Shown here: positions 8,755 through 17,653 of the stretch, piece by piece
How positions within the stretch are numbered: position 1 is the stretch's first letter
Layout: the number at the start of each line of letters is the position of its first letter
NCBI RefSeq assembly: GCF_003149105.1
Contig: NZ_QGDS01000004.1
Location: 1 to 64,000 of the forward strand
DNA length: 64,000 nt
Direction of reading: 5' to 3'
DNA from: Faecalicatena contorta
GTDB lineage: Bacteria; Bacillota; Clostridia; Lachnospirales; Lachnospiraceae
Position numbers and translations under genes: made by a program
Notes under the pieces: generated by a model
Database searches by the model: none
Seen by the model: the letters and a program-made list of their open reading frames with translations, nothing else
Told to the model about the DNA's origin: nothing

Positions 8755-8886
8755 GAACCAAGAGTTTGCAAGCAAACTCTTGGTTCTGGGCTGGCCGCAT
8801 AGCGGCATCTGCCGCTTACACCGCAGTGCAGTCCCCTGCCGGGTTTATATGTAATAGGAAAGTGCTTTTCCTATTACATATAAAAA
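8755..8886. repeat. Modular palindromic element, copy A
   Basis: This element, together with the hairpin at 8882-8923, explains most of the 306-base gap at 8713-9018. It has a perfect 15-bp stem (8755-8769 with 8772-8786), a middle block with GGCCGCATAGCGGC and GCAGTGCAGTCCCC, and a perfect 18-bp AT-rich stem (8844-8861 with 8867-8884). Related copies lie at 17348-17478 and 44890-45014 with the same module order on the same strand. It could be a structured RNA or terminator cassette, or a miniature mobile repeat; no known RNA family was recognised. Confidence 0.7.
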
Positions 8887-8923
8887 CTTCCCAACGTATC
8901 CTATTATACGCCGAGAAGTTTTT
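8882..8923 (-). terminator. Hairpin beside copy A
   Basis: AAAAACTTC (8882-8890) pairs with GAAGTTTTT (8915-8923), with an inner CGTAT/ATACG pair (8895-8899 with 8906-8910). Downstream of the minus-strand HPr-like gene, it may serve as its terminator. Confidence 0.5.
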
Positions 8924-9018
8924 AAAAACAAGCAACTCACTTGTTTACTTAAAATCTCATGTTATAAAAGCAATGTTTACAAATACCCAAATGGGCAAAT
9001 ACGAAACCAACGGGCTGC

Positions 9019-9249
9019 TTACGCTGACATATACTCAGAAATTTCTGCTTTTAACTGTTCACAGTCTTCGTCATATATTCTCAGTTCAATCGGATTATTA
9101 AATCCCAAATTCATGATTCCCAGTATAGACTTTGCATCTACAACAAATCTTCCTCTTTTCATATCCATATCATAAGGATATTTTTCTACCTTATTTACAA
9201 ACGCCAGCACTTCATTAGGATCTTTAAATTTTATAATCATTTCACGCAT
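9019..9249 (-). CDS. HPr-like domain protein lacking the phosphorylatable histidine
   Basis: 76 residues with the HPr fold pattern: the segment GRFVVDAKSILGIMNLGFNNP corresponds to the HPr helix that normally carries the regulatory serine (VDAKSILGIMSLG). The active-site GLHARPA segment of true HPr is missing and the protein has no histidine at all, so it cannot accept phosphate from enzyme I in the usual way. A regulatory or adaptor role is likely. Start: the ATG at 9249 has AGGAG 8-9 bases ahead. A second His-less HPr-like gene lies at 29594-29833. Confidence 0.85.
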   Translation of the reverse strand: MREMIIKFKDPNEVLAFVNKVEKYPYDMDMKRGRFVVDAKSILGIMNLGFNNPIELRIYDEDCEQLKAEISEYMSA

Positions 9250-9369
9250 TGTTACATCTCCTTTTTAAGATATCTATTAAAATTGGTTAACATCTGTCTT
9301 TTATTATCGACATGATATCACAATTTTTCATGTACGCAAGGGTGAAATTTTTAAAAAAGGTAGAAATTT

Positions 9370-10899
9370 TTAATGTTCTAGCTTTCGGAATTCATTGGGA
9401 AGCATGCCTACTTCTTCCTTAAATACTCTGCTCATATACTTAGGATCGGCATACCCGGCAAGTTCGGCAATCTGATTTAGCTTTAAATGTGAATCTCTCA
9501 GAAGTTCTTTTACTTTCTCTATCCTGAGCTTTCGGATAGTTTCTGAAAATGTGGCTCCTGTCTGTTTTTTAAACTGTGCACTCAGGTATTCTACGGAGAC
9601 AAACAATTTGTCCGCAACTTCTTCCAGTGTGATTCCCTGGTCATAATATTTTAAGAGCATCTGCTGCGCTCTTTGGACCAGCTCGCTCACAAGCATCTGT
9701 TCTTCTTCCTTTACATTCAAATCTATGATTTGAAAAATTCTTTCTATATTATAGTTAATCTGGCTCCAGCTAAAAGCCTCTGATATTGCCTGCAGCAGCT
9801 TCTGAATCTGCAGGCCCGCATGAATCCTCTGAACATTTCCATAAGAGTTCGCTACTGCCCAGTTAAAGCGGATTACAGACTCTTTTATCTCTCCGGGCAG
9901 ATGCAGGGCTTCCTGATAATAAGAAACCAAAGCCTTGTAGCAGTCCGCCATAGTCTCCCGGTCTCCCCGCTTCACTGCCTGGCACGCTTTATCCTCCAGC
10001 TCCGCGGGGTGCTTTAGAGGAACTATTTCCAGATTTTCAATATCTTCTTTTCGAATCAGCGTTCCTTTTCCCAGGAGAAGGTTCCACTCCCTCTCCCCTT
10101 TCATCTCACGTATTACTTCGGGCAAGTCTAATATTCTGTCTATGCTCCTCCAAATACAGATTACAGGGCTCTTCAGGTTATCGCACAGCATCGGGACAAC
10201 AGAGCTTTGGAAGTACTGATACTGAGAGGTATCTTCGGGAATATGGTATAAAACCATAATCAGCGTATTCCATGCATCCGCTTCCAAAACACAAGAATCA
10301 AATTTCGCCGTATGGGCTCCCACCTCTACTAGCAGCTCCCTTGCCACTTTTTTCTGTTCCTCATAGCCATCGCCCAGCCATAATACAAATACCTCAGCTG
10401 CATCCTTCACGGAGAACCCGTATCTTTCCATGGTAAGCTTATGAAACTGCTTGTCCGGCCTTAGCTGTCCATTTAGACAGCCTAGAAAAATGCCGGGAAT
10501 TGAAAAGGCTTTTTCCAGGCTCCGCTCTTTTTCAATTGTCCGCTCTGCCTTTTGCACCGCCCGCTTCAATTCTGGTATCTTAATGGGTTTTAACAAATAG
10601 TTTTCCGCATCAAGTTCCATAGCTTGCTTTATATACTCAAAATCGGGGTGCTCAGACAGAACCAATACCTTACAAGGATTCTTCTCTCTCCTCAGCTTTT
10701 TTAGTATCCTAAGGCCATTCATTTTGGGCATATGAGTGTCTAAAATCACCAGGTCCGGCTCAGTCCGGCAGATTAGTTCATATCCTTCTCTGCCGCCCGC
10801 AGCTTTTCCCGCCACTTCATAATCTGGATTTATTTTGGGCAGAATTTTTGCCAGTTCTTCCCGAACTGTCTCTTCTGCTTCTACAATTACAATCCTCAT
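9370..10899 (-). CDS. Orphan response regulator, receiver plus AraC-type DNA-binding domain (YesN-like)
   Basis: 509 residues. The receiver domain (1-120) has the phosphorylation site in LVILDTHMPKMNGL and the conserved Lys in NYLLKPI. A long middle region (about 130-400) has no recognised fold. Two AraC helix-turn-helix motifs close the protein: ITLEEVADKLFVSVEYLSAQF and LNQIAELAGYADPKYMSRVF. Start: the ATG at 10899 follows AGGAGG; the open frame further upstream has no such support. No histidine kinase or transporter gene is adjacent, so partner and targets are unknown. Related proteins usually control sugar-uptake ABC genes. Confidence 0.9.
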   Translation of the reverse strand: MRIVIVEAEETVREELAKILPKINPDYEVAGKAAGGREGYELICRTEPDLVILDTHMPKMNGLRILKKLRREKNPCKVLVLSEHPDFEYIKQAMELDAENYLLKPIKIPELKRAVQKAERTIEKERSLEKAFSIPGIFLGCLNGQLRPDKQFHKLTMERYGFSVKDAAEVFVLWLGDGYEEQKKVARELLVEVGAHTAKFDSCVLEADAWNTLIMVLYHIPEDTSQYQYFQSSVVPMLCDNLKSPVICIWRSIDRILDLPEVIREMKGEREWNLLLGKGTLIRKEDIENLEIVPLKHPAELEDKACQAVKRGDRETMADCYKALVSYYQEALHLPGEIKESVIRFNWAVANSYGNVQRIHAGLQIQKLLQAISEAFSWSQINYNIERIFQIIDLNVKEEEQMLVSELVQRAQQMLLKYYDQGITLEEVADKLFVSVEYLSAQFKKQTGATFSETIRKLRIEKVKELLRDSHLKLNQIAELAGYADPKYMSRVFKEEVGMLPNEFRKLEH

Positions 10900-11134
10900 T
10901 CCCGGACCTCCTTTTCTGACGTGGTTCAAATCCCCCCTGCATGCTTGTTGTGAGTACAGCAGAGAATGTTGCAAAATCATTATTTCCCGGAGAGCATATA
11001 CTAGGTCTTGGGATTACGAATGACACAATCCGAAAATACTAGTACCCTACCTTAAAATATTTACATTTTGCGTCATTCCCTGTGCACCCGCCAACCACTG
11101 CACTCTCAGGCTTCCTGCCTCCATTATATCATAT

Positions 11135-11386
11135 TTAATGCTGGTGAAGATACTTTTCTCTTGTAGCCAATCCACCGCGTATATGTCTCTCTGACTTATT
11201 CATGTCCAATACCTTGCGCGCTTCCCCCGCCAAAGAGGGATTAATCTGAAGAAGCCGCTCTGTTACATCTTTGTGGATTGTAGATTTTGATACCCCAAAC
11301 TTCTTAGCCGCCTGTCTTACAGTCGCCTTCTCTTCAATGATATAATTTGCTATCTCAATCGCCCGCTCTTCTATGTATTCTTTCAA
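11135..11386 (-). CDS. spoIIID: Sporulation transcription factor SpoIIID
   Basis: 83-residue DNA-binding protein that adjusts mother-cell gene expression after sigma-E activation. It aligns along its length with the Bacillus protein: YIEERAIEIANYI, VRQAAKKFGVSKSTIHKDVTERL as the helix-turn-helix, then INPSLA and KSERHIRGGLATREKY. Start: an in-frame ATG sits 15 bases upstream, but a TTG at 11386 lies 8 bases after AGGAG and matches the family start (KEYIEER), so a TTG start is preferred. Monocistronic. It shows that the organism is a spore former. Confidence 0.95.
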   Translation of the reverse strand: MKEYIEERAIEIANYIIEEKATVRQAAKKFGVSKSTIHKDVTERLLQINPSLAGEARKVLDMNKSERHIRGGLATREKYLHQH

Positions 11387-11471
11387 GAATATTCTCCTCA
11401 AATACGTTTTTTACATCCTATGGAAAATAGAGAAAAAATATGCAATTATTCTGAAAGTTCTGTGAACAAAC

Positions 11472-11508
11472 ATGGACAGAATTTACTGCAGCAGTAAATT
11501 CTGTCCAT
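11472..11508. repeat. 37-base perfect palindrome between the ECF operon and spoIIID
   Basis: An 18-bp stem (11472-11489 with 11491-11508) around one base. There is no T-run on either strand, so it is not a standard terminator although it follows the ecfS 3' end. Confidence 0.7.
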
Positions 11509-11551
11509 TTAGGGATTTTTCTTATATTTCTAGCATATTCTATCTATTACT

Positions 11552-11579
11552 GTATCTGTTCAGAACCATGAACAGATAC
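11552..11579 (-). terminator. Hairpin directly after the ECF S-component gene
   Basis: GTATCTGTTC and GAACAGATAC form a 10-bp stem with an 8-base loop, 6 bases after the ecfS stop on the minus strand. There is no clear U-tract. Confidence 0.5.
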
Positions 11580-11585
11580 CTATTA

Positions 11586-12146
11586 CTATTCTTTAGAAAG
11601 ACTTCCTTTTTTAGACCGGGTCTTGCTGTAGAGCACAAGTAAGATGGTCCCGATTACCCCTGCTGAGATGGCATTTGAAATTGCTGCCACAACACCCTGG
11701 ACAAATACCAGATTCACAGGCTCTGCATAGATTACGATATCAAGTACAGGTGCTACAATCACCCATGCAATTACATTTGCAACAATCTGATAAATATTGA
11801 AACGGATAATATCCCTCATTCCAAATTCTCCGTCTTCTACCCTCATTTTAGGGTAAACCATACCGATAATAAAGCAGGATATACCGCTGGCAATTACCCA
11901 GCTCCACCATGCGGAACCATACTGGATAGAATCAGACAGTGCATGTCCGATAAATGCAATCAATCCCCCGGCAATCGGTCCGAACAGAGCAGCGAAAAAT
12001 GCACCGATTCCATAAGCCGTCTGAATATCTGTCTCCGGGATTCCTGTCGGAACTTTCACATACATGAACATTAATGTAAACAAGGCAGCGCCAAGTCCGG
12101 TGGCAACAATCGTCTTTGTTTTGAACTCAAACATCTTTTTACCCAT
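11586..12146 (-). CDS. ECF transporter substrate-specific (S) component, UPF0397/riboflavin-type fold
   Basis: 186 residues, about five to six membrane segments, starting after a short leader with TIVATGLGAALFTLMFMYV and including GIGAFFAALFGPIAGGLIAFIGHALSD, the segment typical of the UPF0397 group. S components bind a vitamin or other micronutrient and dock on the EcfT/EcfA energising module. Start: the ATG at 12146 has AGGAGG 7 bases ahead. It is the last gene of the unit containing ecfT, the double ATPase and a SAM hydroxide adenosyltransferase. The ligand is unknown; the neighbours suggest something linked to S-adenosylmethionine, adenosine or a sulfur compound. Confidence 0.82.
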   Translation of the reverse strand: MGKKMFEFKTKTIVATGLGAALFTLMFMYVKVPTGIPETDIQTAYGIGAFFAALFGPIAGGLIAFIGHALSDSIQYGSAWWSWVIASGISCFIIGMVYPKMRVEDGEFGMRDIIRFNIYQIVANVIAWVIVAPVLDIVIYAEPVNLVFVQGVVAAISNAISAGVIGTILLVLYSKTRSKKGSLSKE

Positions 12147-12296
12147 ATCTCTTCCTCCTTTAAATAGAACAACTATTACAATGAAAGATTACTTCGTTTT
12201 CCATATTTTGTCAAGCAGCAAGGCATAACCAAGGTTCTGAGCAAACTGATAATATTCACTCCGGTTTACTCCCCTAACCGCACTTAAGCCTGCTTG

Positions 12297-13139
12297 TTAT
12301 TTTGTAAATTCTACTGTCCACTCCGGTCCGTAGCTGAGGCTATATTCGCCGCAGAAATCCCCCTGGCTGACAGCAACTGCCACCTTCATTAACTCATTAT
12401 TATAAATCATCGGTTCTCCCTTTTGAGCATATCCAAAGCTCTGATGGAACAGAACCTTCTTCTCAAATACAGTCTCACCCTCATGTTTTACTACAAGATT
12501 CACGTTATCCCCATACTCAAATCCTGCTTTTTTAAATTCATTGAGCGGAATATTCGTCCACAGGTTACCAAAGTTCGGATCATTGATTTCAAAAATCCCC
12601 TCTACTTTTCCAGGTGTTACAGTTGGTTCTAAGATTGGATGCTCTACAATTTCCTCTACTGGATATTCCGGGCCTACTCCTTCAAAATCAATGATTCCGC
12701 TGGCAAGACGTGCCGCTGTATAGCCAAATAAATCTCTGCCGTGGAAAATTGCCACACCTTCTGTTCCTTTTCCCCGCAGCCTGTTCACAGATTCATCTAT
12801 TTCACGCACCGATTCAATTCCTATCATCCTCTTTACATGAGTCAGGGAGCCGTTGTCCGGTGATACAATATAATAGCCGTCTACTGTTTTTGCCACGCAG
12901 GCACGTCTGCTTGTTCCTACACCAGGGTCTACAACAGATACGTAAACTGTTCCTTCCGGCCAAAATTGCAGGCTCTGGTACAAGCGGTAGCTAGCGCTCC
13001 ATGTATCATACTGGGGCAGCTCATGAGTCCCATCCATAATTTCCAGCTGCCTGTCTACACACTTTACAACTCCGTACATGGAGCTGACTGCTCCTTCCTT
13101 ATAAGTAAAATCTGTCTGAAATACTAAAATTGGTTTCAT
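12297..13139 (-). CDS. SAM hydroxide adenosyltransferase (DUF62 family), paralogue 1
   Basis: 280 residues. This family splits S-adenosylmethionine with water to adenosine and methionine and is related to the fluorinase/chlorinase enzymes. The Asp-Arg-His catalytic set is visible in VVDPGVGTSRR and FHGRDLFGYTAA, with SPDNGSLTHV in between. The N-terminal domain carries the active site; the C-terminal beta domain (about 175-280) ends SYGPEWTVEF. It lies between ecfT and ecfS, and a second copy lies at 17654-18514 upstream in the same direction. Its position inside an ECF transporter operon suggests that the imported substrate, or its fate, involves SAM, adenosine or methionine. Confidence 0.9.
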   Translation of the reverse strand: MKPILVFQTDFTYKEGAVSSMYGVVKCVDRQLEIMDGTHELPQYDTWSASYRLYQSLQFWPEGTVYVSVVDPGVGTSRRACVAKTVDGYYIVSPDNGSLTHVKRMIGIESVREIDESVNRLRGKGTEGVAIFHGRDLFGYTAARLASGIIDFEGVGPEYPVEEIVEHPILEPTVTPGKVEGIFEINDPNFGNLWTNIPLNEFKKAGFEYGDNVNLVVKHEGETVFEKKVLFHQSFGYAQKGEPMIYNNELMKVAVAVSQGDFCGEYSLSYGPEWTVEFTK

Positions 13140-13180
13140 AAATAATTCCTCGCTTTCTATTATTTAAAATTTTTCTATTG

Positions 13181-14011
13181 TTAAAATGGATTGTAAAACC
13201 TAGAGCCATTTACAAAGAACGTTACAAACAATGATCCTGCAAGTATCAGCGCGCCAAACACCATAGCGCCCCAGTCTCCCTTTTTGAGCGGCTTTGCCGC
13301 ATACCAGGTCCTCTTCTTATGTTTTCCAAATCCCCGCAGATCCATTGCATTACTAATTAACTCTATCTTGTCCAATGTAGAAAATATCAGCGGAACACAA
13401 ATGTTCATTACATTTTTTACACGGGTACCCAGCTTTTCTTTCCTGGACATATCCAGTCCCCTGCTCTGCTGTGCCAGAGCAATGTCCTGATAATCCCGGA
13501 TCATATCCGGAAAATACCGGAGTGTAAGAGAAAGTGCATACGCTCCCTTGTAGTTGCAGCCTACCCGGTTCAGGGAAGCCGCAAATTCACTGGGGTTTGT
13601 CGTCAGGAGAAAAATCATTCCCATAGGTACCACCGATGCGTATTTCGTAATCTTTGTCACCTGATAGAGCAGTTGTTCCAGTGTCACCGTATAGCGTGCG
13701 TTGAGCCGGAACAGTTCATGATTCGTTCCGTAAATCTCAATCCCATATTGGGGACTGAATATATAGGTCAGAATAAAATTCATCAGCAGGAAGATAGCCA
13801 CATAAATTGTCATCAGCTTAATCTGCTTAAATTTTATTTCAGACATCCGGAAAAATACAACTGACAGCGCCATAACAAGCAGGATATACCGGATGTCATA
13901 AGAAAACATAACGGAGAACGTCATACAGATAAAGCAGACCAATTTCGTCAGGCCTGACAGGTTATAAATGAAATTGTCCCTGTCAATATAGTCAAATAGT
14001 TTTGCTTTCAT
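13181..14011 (-). CDS. ecfT: ECF transporter transmembrane (T) component
   Basis: 276 residues with membrane segments at both ends and a central cytoplasmic coupling region. Coupling motifs typical of EcfT are present: AQQSRGLDMSR (the ARG motif) and NAMDLRGFG (the second ARG-like motif). It connects the S component to the ATPases. Its start overlaps the end of the ATPase gene by 4 bases, so the two are translationally coupled. Being dedicated to this operon, it makes a group I-type ECF transporter. Confidence 0.9.
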   Translation of the reverse strand: MKAKLFDYIDRDNFIYNLSGLTKLVCFICMTFSVMFSYDIRYILLVMALSVVFFRMSEIKFKQIKLMTIYVAIFLLMNFILTYIFSPQYGIEIYGTNHELFRLNARYTVTLEQLLYQVTKITKYASVVPMGMIFLLTTNPSEFAASLNRVGCNYKGAYALSLTLRYFPDMIRDYQDIALAQQSRGLDMSRKEKLGTRVKNVMNICVPLIFSTLDKIELISNAMDLRGFGKHKKRTWYAAKPLKKGDWGAMVFGALILAGSLFVTFFVNGSRFYNPF

Positions 14012-15726
14012 GAACGGTGCGTCCTCCTTTCATAATTGATGAAATTCTGCACAAATGCAGTCGGGTCCGGTATTTCCGTCTTCATCGCCAGCTCATATAA
14101 GGATGTTATCTTTAGGTTTGCCCGTTTCGCAATGTCTTCATTGGTAAGGATTTCAACCGCACTGGCATCTCCGATTTTCTTTCCCTCTGAAATTACAATT
14201 GCATGGGGCGTATACTCCAGCATCAAGTGCATATCATGAGTAATCAATATAATTGTCACACCCTGGTCATTCAGGCTCTTGAGAAACTCCATAATTTCTG
14301 TATAGTGATGGTAATCCTGCCCTGCTGTAGGCTCGTCCAAAATCAATATCTGGGGGTCCATCACCAGCATAGAGGCAATCGTCACACGTTTTTTCTGACC
14401 AAAGCTCAGAGCAGATACCGGCCATTTTTTAAACGGAGCAAGGCCGCAGATTTTTAGTGCTTTATCTACCCTGGACTCAATCTCTTCCTCCGGAATCCGA
14501 CGGATACGCAGCCCCAGGGCAACCTCATCATAAATCATAGGCTTGCAGATCATCTGATTCGGGTTCTGCATTACAAACCCTATTTTCTGGGAACGCTCCT
14601 TAATCGTCTGTCCTTTCAAATCCTCACCATAATACAGAAGTTTTCCTTCATCCTCTGTAACAAATCCGCAGATAACCTTTGCAAGGGTACTTTTTCCGGC
14701 ACCATTGGTTCCTACAATGCTGACCATCTCACCCTCCTGGATTTTGAAGTTAATATCCTGCAGGATTTTCCGTTTCTTCGTATATTGGAAGCTTAAATGT
14801 TCAGCCTCCAGTATGATCCGGCGTGCTTCCTCACCAGGCATTTCCCCCTGCTCCCGGTTCCACTTCTGGAGGGCGTCCTTGACCTGGGCAATATCCAGGG
14901 TATCTATACGTCCGGCACACATCTGGGGCGTTAACTGAATATCCGCATATTTCATTGCGGTGACATACAGCGGCTCCCGGATTCCAAGCTTGGGAAGAAT
15001 GTCGGCTGCCATCAGTTCATCCGGCGTCATATCGGCCACAATCCGGCCCTCACTGACCACAATAATACGGTCCACTTCCCTGTATAGCACATCTTCCAGA
15101 CGGTGCTCTATGATGACTACTGTTTTCTTCGATTCTTTCCATACCCGGTCAATCAGATCAATTGCAGTCTTCCCTGTGGCAGGGTCCAGATTGGCAAGGG
15201 GTTCATCAAACAGCAGAAGCTCCACATCATCCACCATGACCCCTGCAAATGATACACGCTGTTTCTGGCCTCCTGATAATTCAAAAGGAGAAGATTTCAG
15301 CAGTTCCCCCATATCTACAATATCCGATACTTTCTGGACCGTTTCCTTCATTTCTGAAATAGGCACACAGTCATTTTCTAAGGCAAATGCAATGTCCTCC
15401 CCTACCGTCAGACCGATAAACTGCCCGTCTGCATCCTGCAGTACTGTCCCAACTTTCTTGGACAGCTCAAAAATATTCATTTCCCTTGTTTCTCTTCCGC
15501 TGATTTTCAGACTTCCCTGTATCTCCCCCTTATAAGAAAATGGAATCAACCCGTTCAGGCAGTTCCCAATGGTACTTTTCCCGCTGCCGCTGGGACCGAC
15601 TATCAGAACTTTTTCCCCCTCATATATTTTTAGGTTGATGTCGTGAAGTGTCGGATCCGCCTGGCTGAAATATTGAAACTGAAAATTTTCAAATTCTATA
15701 ACTGGCTTTTTCGCTGTCTGGCTCAT
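14008..15726 (-). CDS. ECF transporter ATPase with two fused ABC domains
   Basis: 572 residues with two nucleotide-binding domains, equivalent to EcfA1 plus EcfA2 in one chain. Domain 1: Walker A GPSGSGKST, signature LSGGQKQR, Walker B LLLFDEPLANLD. Domain 2: Walker A GTNGAGKST, an altered signature LSFGQKKR (Phe replacing the first Gly), Walker B ILILDEPTAGQD. Both domains look competent. It powers uptake through EcfT. It lies 15 bases after the GNAT-GntR gene and overlaps ecfT, so the three probably form one transcript. Confidence 0.92.
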   Translation of the reverse strand: MSQTAKKPVIEFENFQFQYFSQADPTLHDINLKIYEGEKVLIVGPSGSGKSTIGNCLNGLIPFSYKGEIQGSLKISGRETREMNIFELSKKVGTVLQDADGQFIGLTVGEDIAFALENDCVPISEMKETVQKVSDIVDMGELLKSSPFELSGGQKQRVSFAGVMVDDVELLLFDEPLANLDPATGKTAIDLIDRVWKESKKTVVIIEHRLEDVLYREVDRIIVVSEGRIVADMTPDELMAADILPKLGIREPLYVTAMKYADIQLTPQMCAGRIDTLDIAQVKDALQKWNREQGEMPGEEARRIILEAEHLSFQYTKKRKILQDINFKIQEGEMVSIVGTNGAGKSTLAKVICGFVTEDEGKLLYYGEDLKGQTIKERSQKIGFVMQNPNQMICKPMIYDEVALGLRIRRIPEEEIESRVDKALKICGLAPFKKWPVSALSFGQKKRVTIASMLVMDPQILILDEPTAGQDYHHYTEIMEFLKSLNDQGVTIILITHDMHLMLEYTPHAIVISEGKKIGDASAVEILTNEDIAKRANLKITSLYELAMKTEIPDPTAFVQNFINYERRTHRS

Positions 15727-15741
15727 AGGTTCCCCCCTCCT

Positions 15742-17319
15742 TTATAGTCTGTACTGTATCTGATATTTCCCTGAACGGAAATAATATTTAATTCTGCCGA
15801 TGGCCCGGTTTTCCCGGTCATACAGCAACTGCTCAATGTGAAGAACAGGGGTCCCAGGTTCTACTCCCAGATAAGGAGTTACCTGTTCGTCTGCTTCCAT
15901 AAGCTGAATGCTCACCTCAGCTTCTACTGCTTTCCTGTAAATATTCCAGTCCATGAATTCAAGCAATGCTTCTTCAGAATTAAGGTCTACCTGGCATTCA
16001 TTCAATATTGCTACTGGTATTTGCAGAAAACTCTGTCCTATAGGGCCATTTTCGCTTTCGTATACGTTATTACTTGCCAATACCTCTTCCTCTCCTGCAA
16101 GCCCCAGTTTTTCCCGGGCAATCTGGGTAGGAAGCCCGAAATTATAGTCCATACTAATATGAACAATATCCTCCAGTGCGTCCTCTAAAAGGAAATTATA
16201 TATCTTCTCTTTGCACTTTTTGTCCTTATCATAGGAAACATAGGTCCCCTTTCCCTGATGCTTATAAATATAACCATCCTGGGTCAGAATCGTCAGTGCC
16301 TGCCTCAGTGTGTTGCGGCTGACATGGTACCTTTCTGAAAGCACTGTCTCCGAGGGAAGGAGGCTTCCCTTTTCATAAATTCCCGACACAATATCGCTGT
16401 ATAACTGATTATACACAGGAATATAGGAGGGAAGCCTGCCCTTTGCACCGGGGTTTTCTCTCCTCATCCTCACCTCCCCGGTTTCCTCTTGTCCTTTCCC
16501 ACTTTCCTCTCCAACTTCGTCCTGTTCCTGGGACTTGTTGGACATTTGGGCCAGTGTGGCCCACTCTCCTATATATCTGAATCCAATTCGGTAATATAGG
16601 TTATGTTCCTCTTTCCTGCTGCAAAAGAGACAGGGGAGCTTCCCCTTTTCAAGTATTTTCCGGCACAGTGTACTCACTATCTGGCTTGCCAGCTTTCTGC
16701 CCCGGTGTCCCGGCTCCACAGCGACTCCACCAATCATAACAGTGTCCTCGCATTCAGCCGTACTGTTTGCATGGGCAATAATCCTGCCGTTTTCCCGAAT
16801 CAAGTAATGAATACCGCAGTTTTTGTAAATCCGGTCTGCAATCATTTGCTTTGATTTGTAGAGATTCTTCAGTTCAGGGATACTCTGCAGAAAGGCAAAA
16901 ATATCATCCACATCCTTCTCAGATGCCTCCTGGATTTCGGCATTTTCCTCTGTCAGGCAGTCTGCATCATGGAATAAGTACATCCCTCTTGCTTCCAGCC
17001 GGTAATCAAACAAAATCCGCTGTGCAATTCTTACATCCTCTATCTTTCCCATAACAACATCGGGTATGTACAAGGAAAATAACTGCTCTAAAAATGAAAT
17101 GTTTATATTTCCATCTTTGCTGTAAAGGATTAAGTTGTTATAAAAACAAAGGTAAACACCCCGGCACTCTCCCTCTTCTATGTCCATATATACCGTCTGA
17201 AACGTTTCGTCAAACCCAAAGTCCTCAATATCTGCCAGCATAAACGTATTATAAACCGGTTCCTGCTTCAGGTAAGCAAGCAGGGCAGGGCGGTCCTGTT
17301 CTGTACATTCTTTAACCAT
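15742..17319 (-). CDS. GNAT acetyltransferase-GntR/UTRA fusion regulator
   Basis: 525 residues combining two unrelated modules. Residues 1 to about 260 form a GNAT-like domain with the acetyl-CoA loop EPGHRGRKLASQIV after GGVAV. A charged linker follows (KSQEQDEVGEESGKGQEE). From about 290, a GntR winged helix reads VYNQLYSDIVSGIYEKG, LPSETVLSERYHVSRNTLRQAL and KHQGKGTYVSY, followed by a UTRA ligand-sensing domain to the end. One open frame without internal breaks supports a genuine fusion. It sits directly upstream of the ECF ATPase gene and probably controls this operon. Acetylation of a ligand or of itself is speculation. Confidence 0.88.
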   Translation of the reverse strand: MVKECTEQDRPALLAYLKQEPVYNTFMLADIEDFGFDETFQTVYMDIEEGECRGVYLCFYNNLILYSKDGNINISFLEQLFSLYIPDVVMGKIEDVRIAQRILFDYRLEARGMYLFHDADCLTEENAEIQEASEKDVDDIFAFLQSIPELKNLYKSKQMIADRIYKNCGIHYLIRENGRIIAHANSTAECEDTVMIGGVAVEPGHRGRKLASQIVSTLCRKILEKGKLPCLFCSRKEEHNLYYRIGFRYIGEWATLAQMSNKSQEQDEVGEESGKGQEETGEVRMRRENPGAKGRLPSYIPVYNQLYSDIVSGIYEKGSLLPSETVLSERYHVSRNTLRQALTILTQDGYIYKHQGKGTYVSYDKDKKCKEKIYNFLLEDALEDIVHISMDYNFGLPTQIAREKLGLAGEEEVLASNNVYESENGPIGQSFLQIPVAILNECQVDLNSEEALLEFMDWNIYRKAVEAEVSIQLMEADEQVTPYLGVEPGTPVLHIEQLLYDRENRAIGRIKYYFRSGKYQIQYRL

Positions 17320-17347
17320 AAATCCTCCAATCTGATGCTATAATAAG

Positions 17348-17478
17348 GAGTCTGGGAAACCAGACTCTCGCGCCGAAGCGCGGTCGCTTTAGCGGCCATT
17401 TTCATTATGCGCGTAGTGCGCATCCCCGATCGGGTTTTGTATAACAGGAAATTCGCAAGAATTTCCTGTTATACAAAA
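17348..17478. repeat. Modular palindromic element, copy B
   Basis: It fills part of the 334-base gap 17320-17653. Five hairpins follow each other: GAGTCTGG-GAAA-CCAGACTC (17348-17367), CGCGC-CGAA-GCGCG (17369-17382), GGTCGC-TTTA-GCGGCC, ATGCGC/GCGCAT, and a perfect 20-bp stem with GCAA loop (17435-17454 with 17459-17478). CCCCGATCGGG stands before the last stem, as in the other copies. GNRA-type loops on three stems suggest selection at RNA level on the plus strand. Confidence 0.7.
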
Positions 17479-17482
17479 AACG

Positions 17483-17561
17483 CAGAGCAAATTCCCACTA
17501 TATTGTGAAGATTTGTTCTGCCTTTCCTTGTCCAAAATTAGCTTGTTCAACAAGCTAATTT
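17483..17561. repeat. Two further hairpins beside copy B
   Basis: A 10-bp stem with one G-U pair (17483-17492 with 17511-17520) and a perfect 13-bp stem around one base (17535-17547 with 17549-17561). They lie downstream of the minus-strand gene at 17654 and may terminate it. Confidence 0.55.
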
Positions 17562-17653
17562 GAGTATAATCTATACATTTTCAGTTGTCAAGATGGAAAT
17601 TCAGCCTCCTTTTCCGGCAAATTTACACCCCGGCTTCACAGCCGGCACATTGC

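Noticed and set aside
12147-12296. Open stretch of about 34 codons on the minus strand between the DUF62 gene and ecfS
   Set aside because: No start codon in frame and no recognisable homology; probably chance or a decayed remnant.
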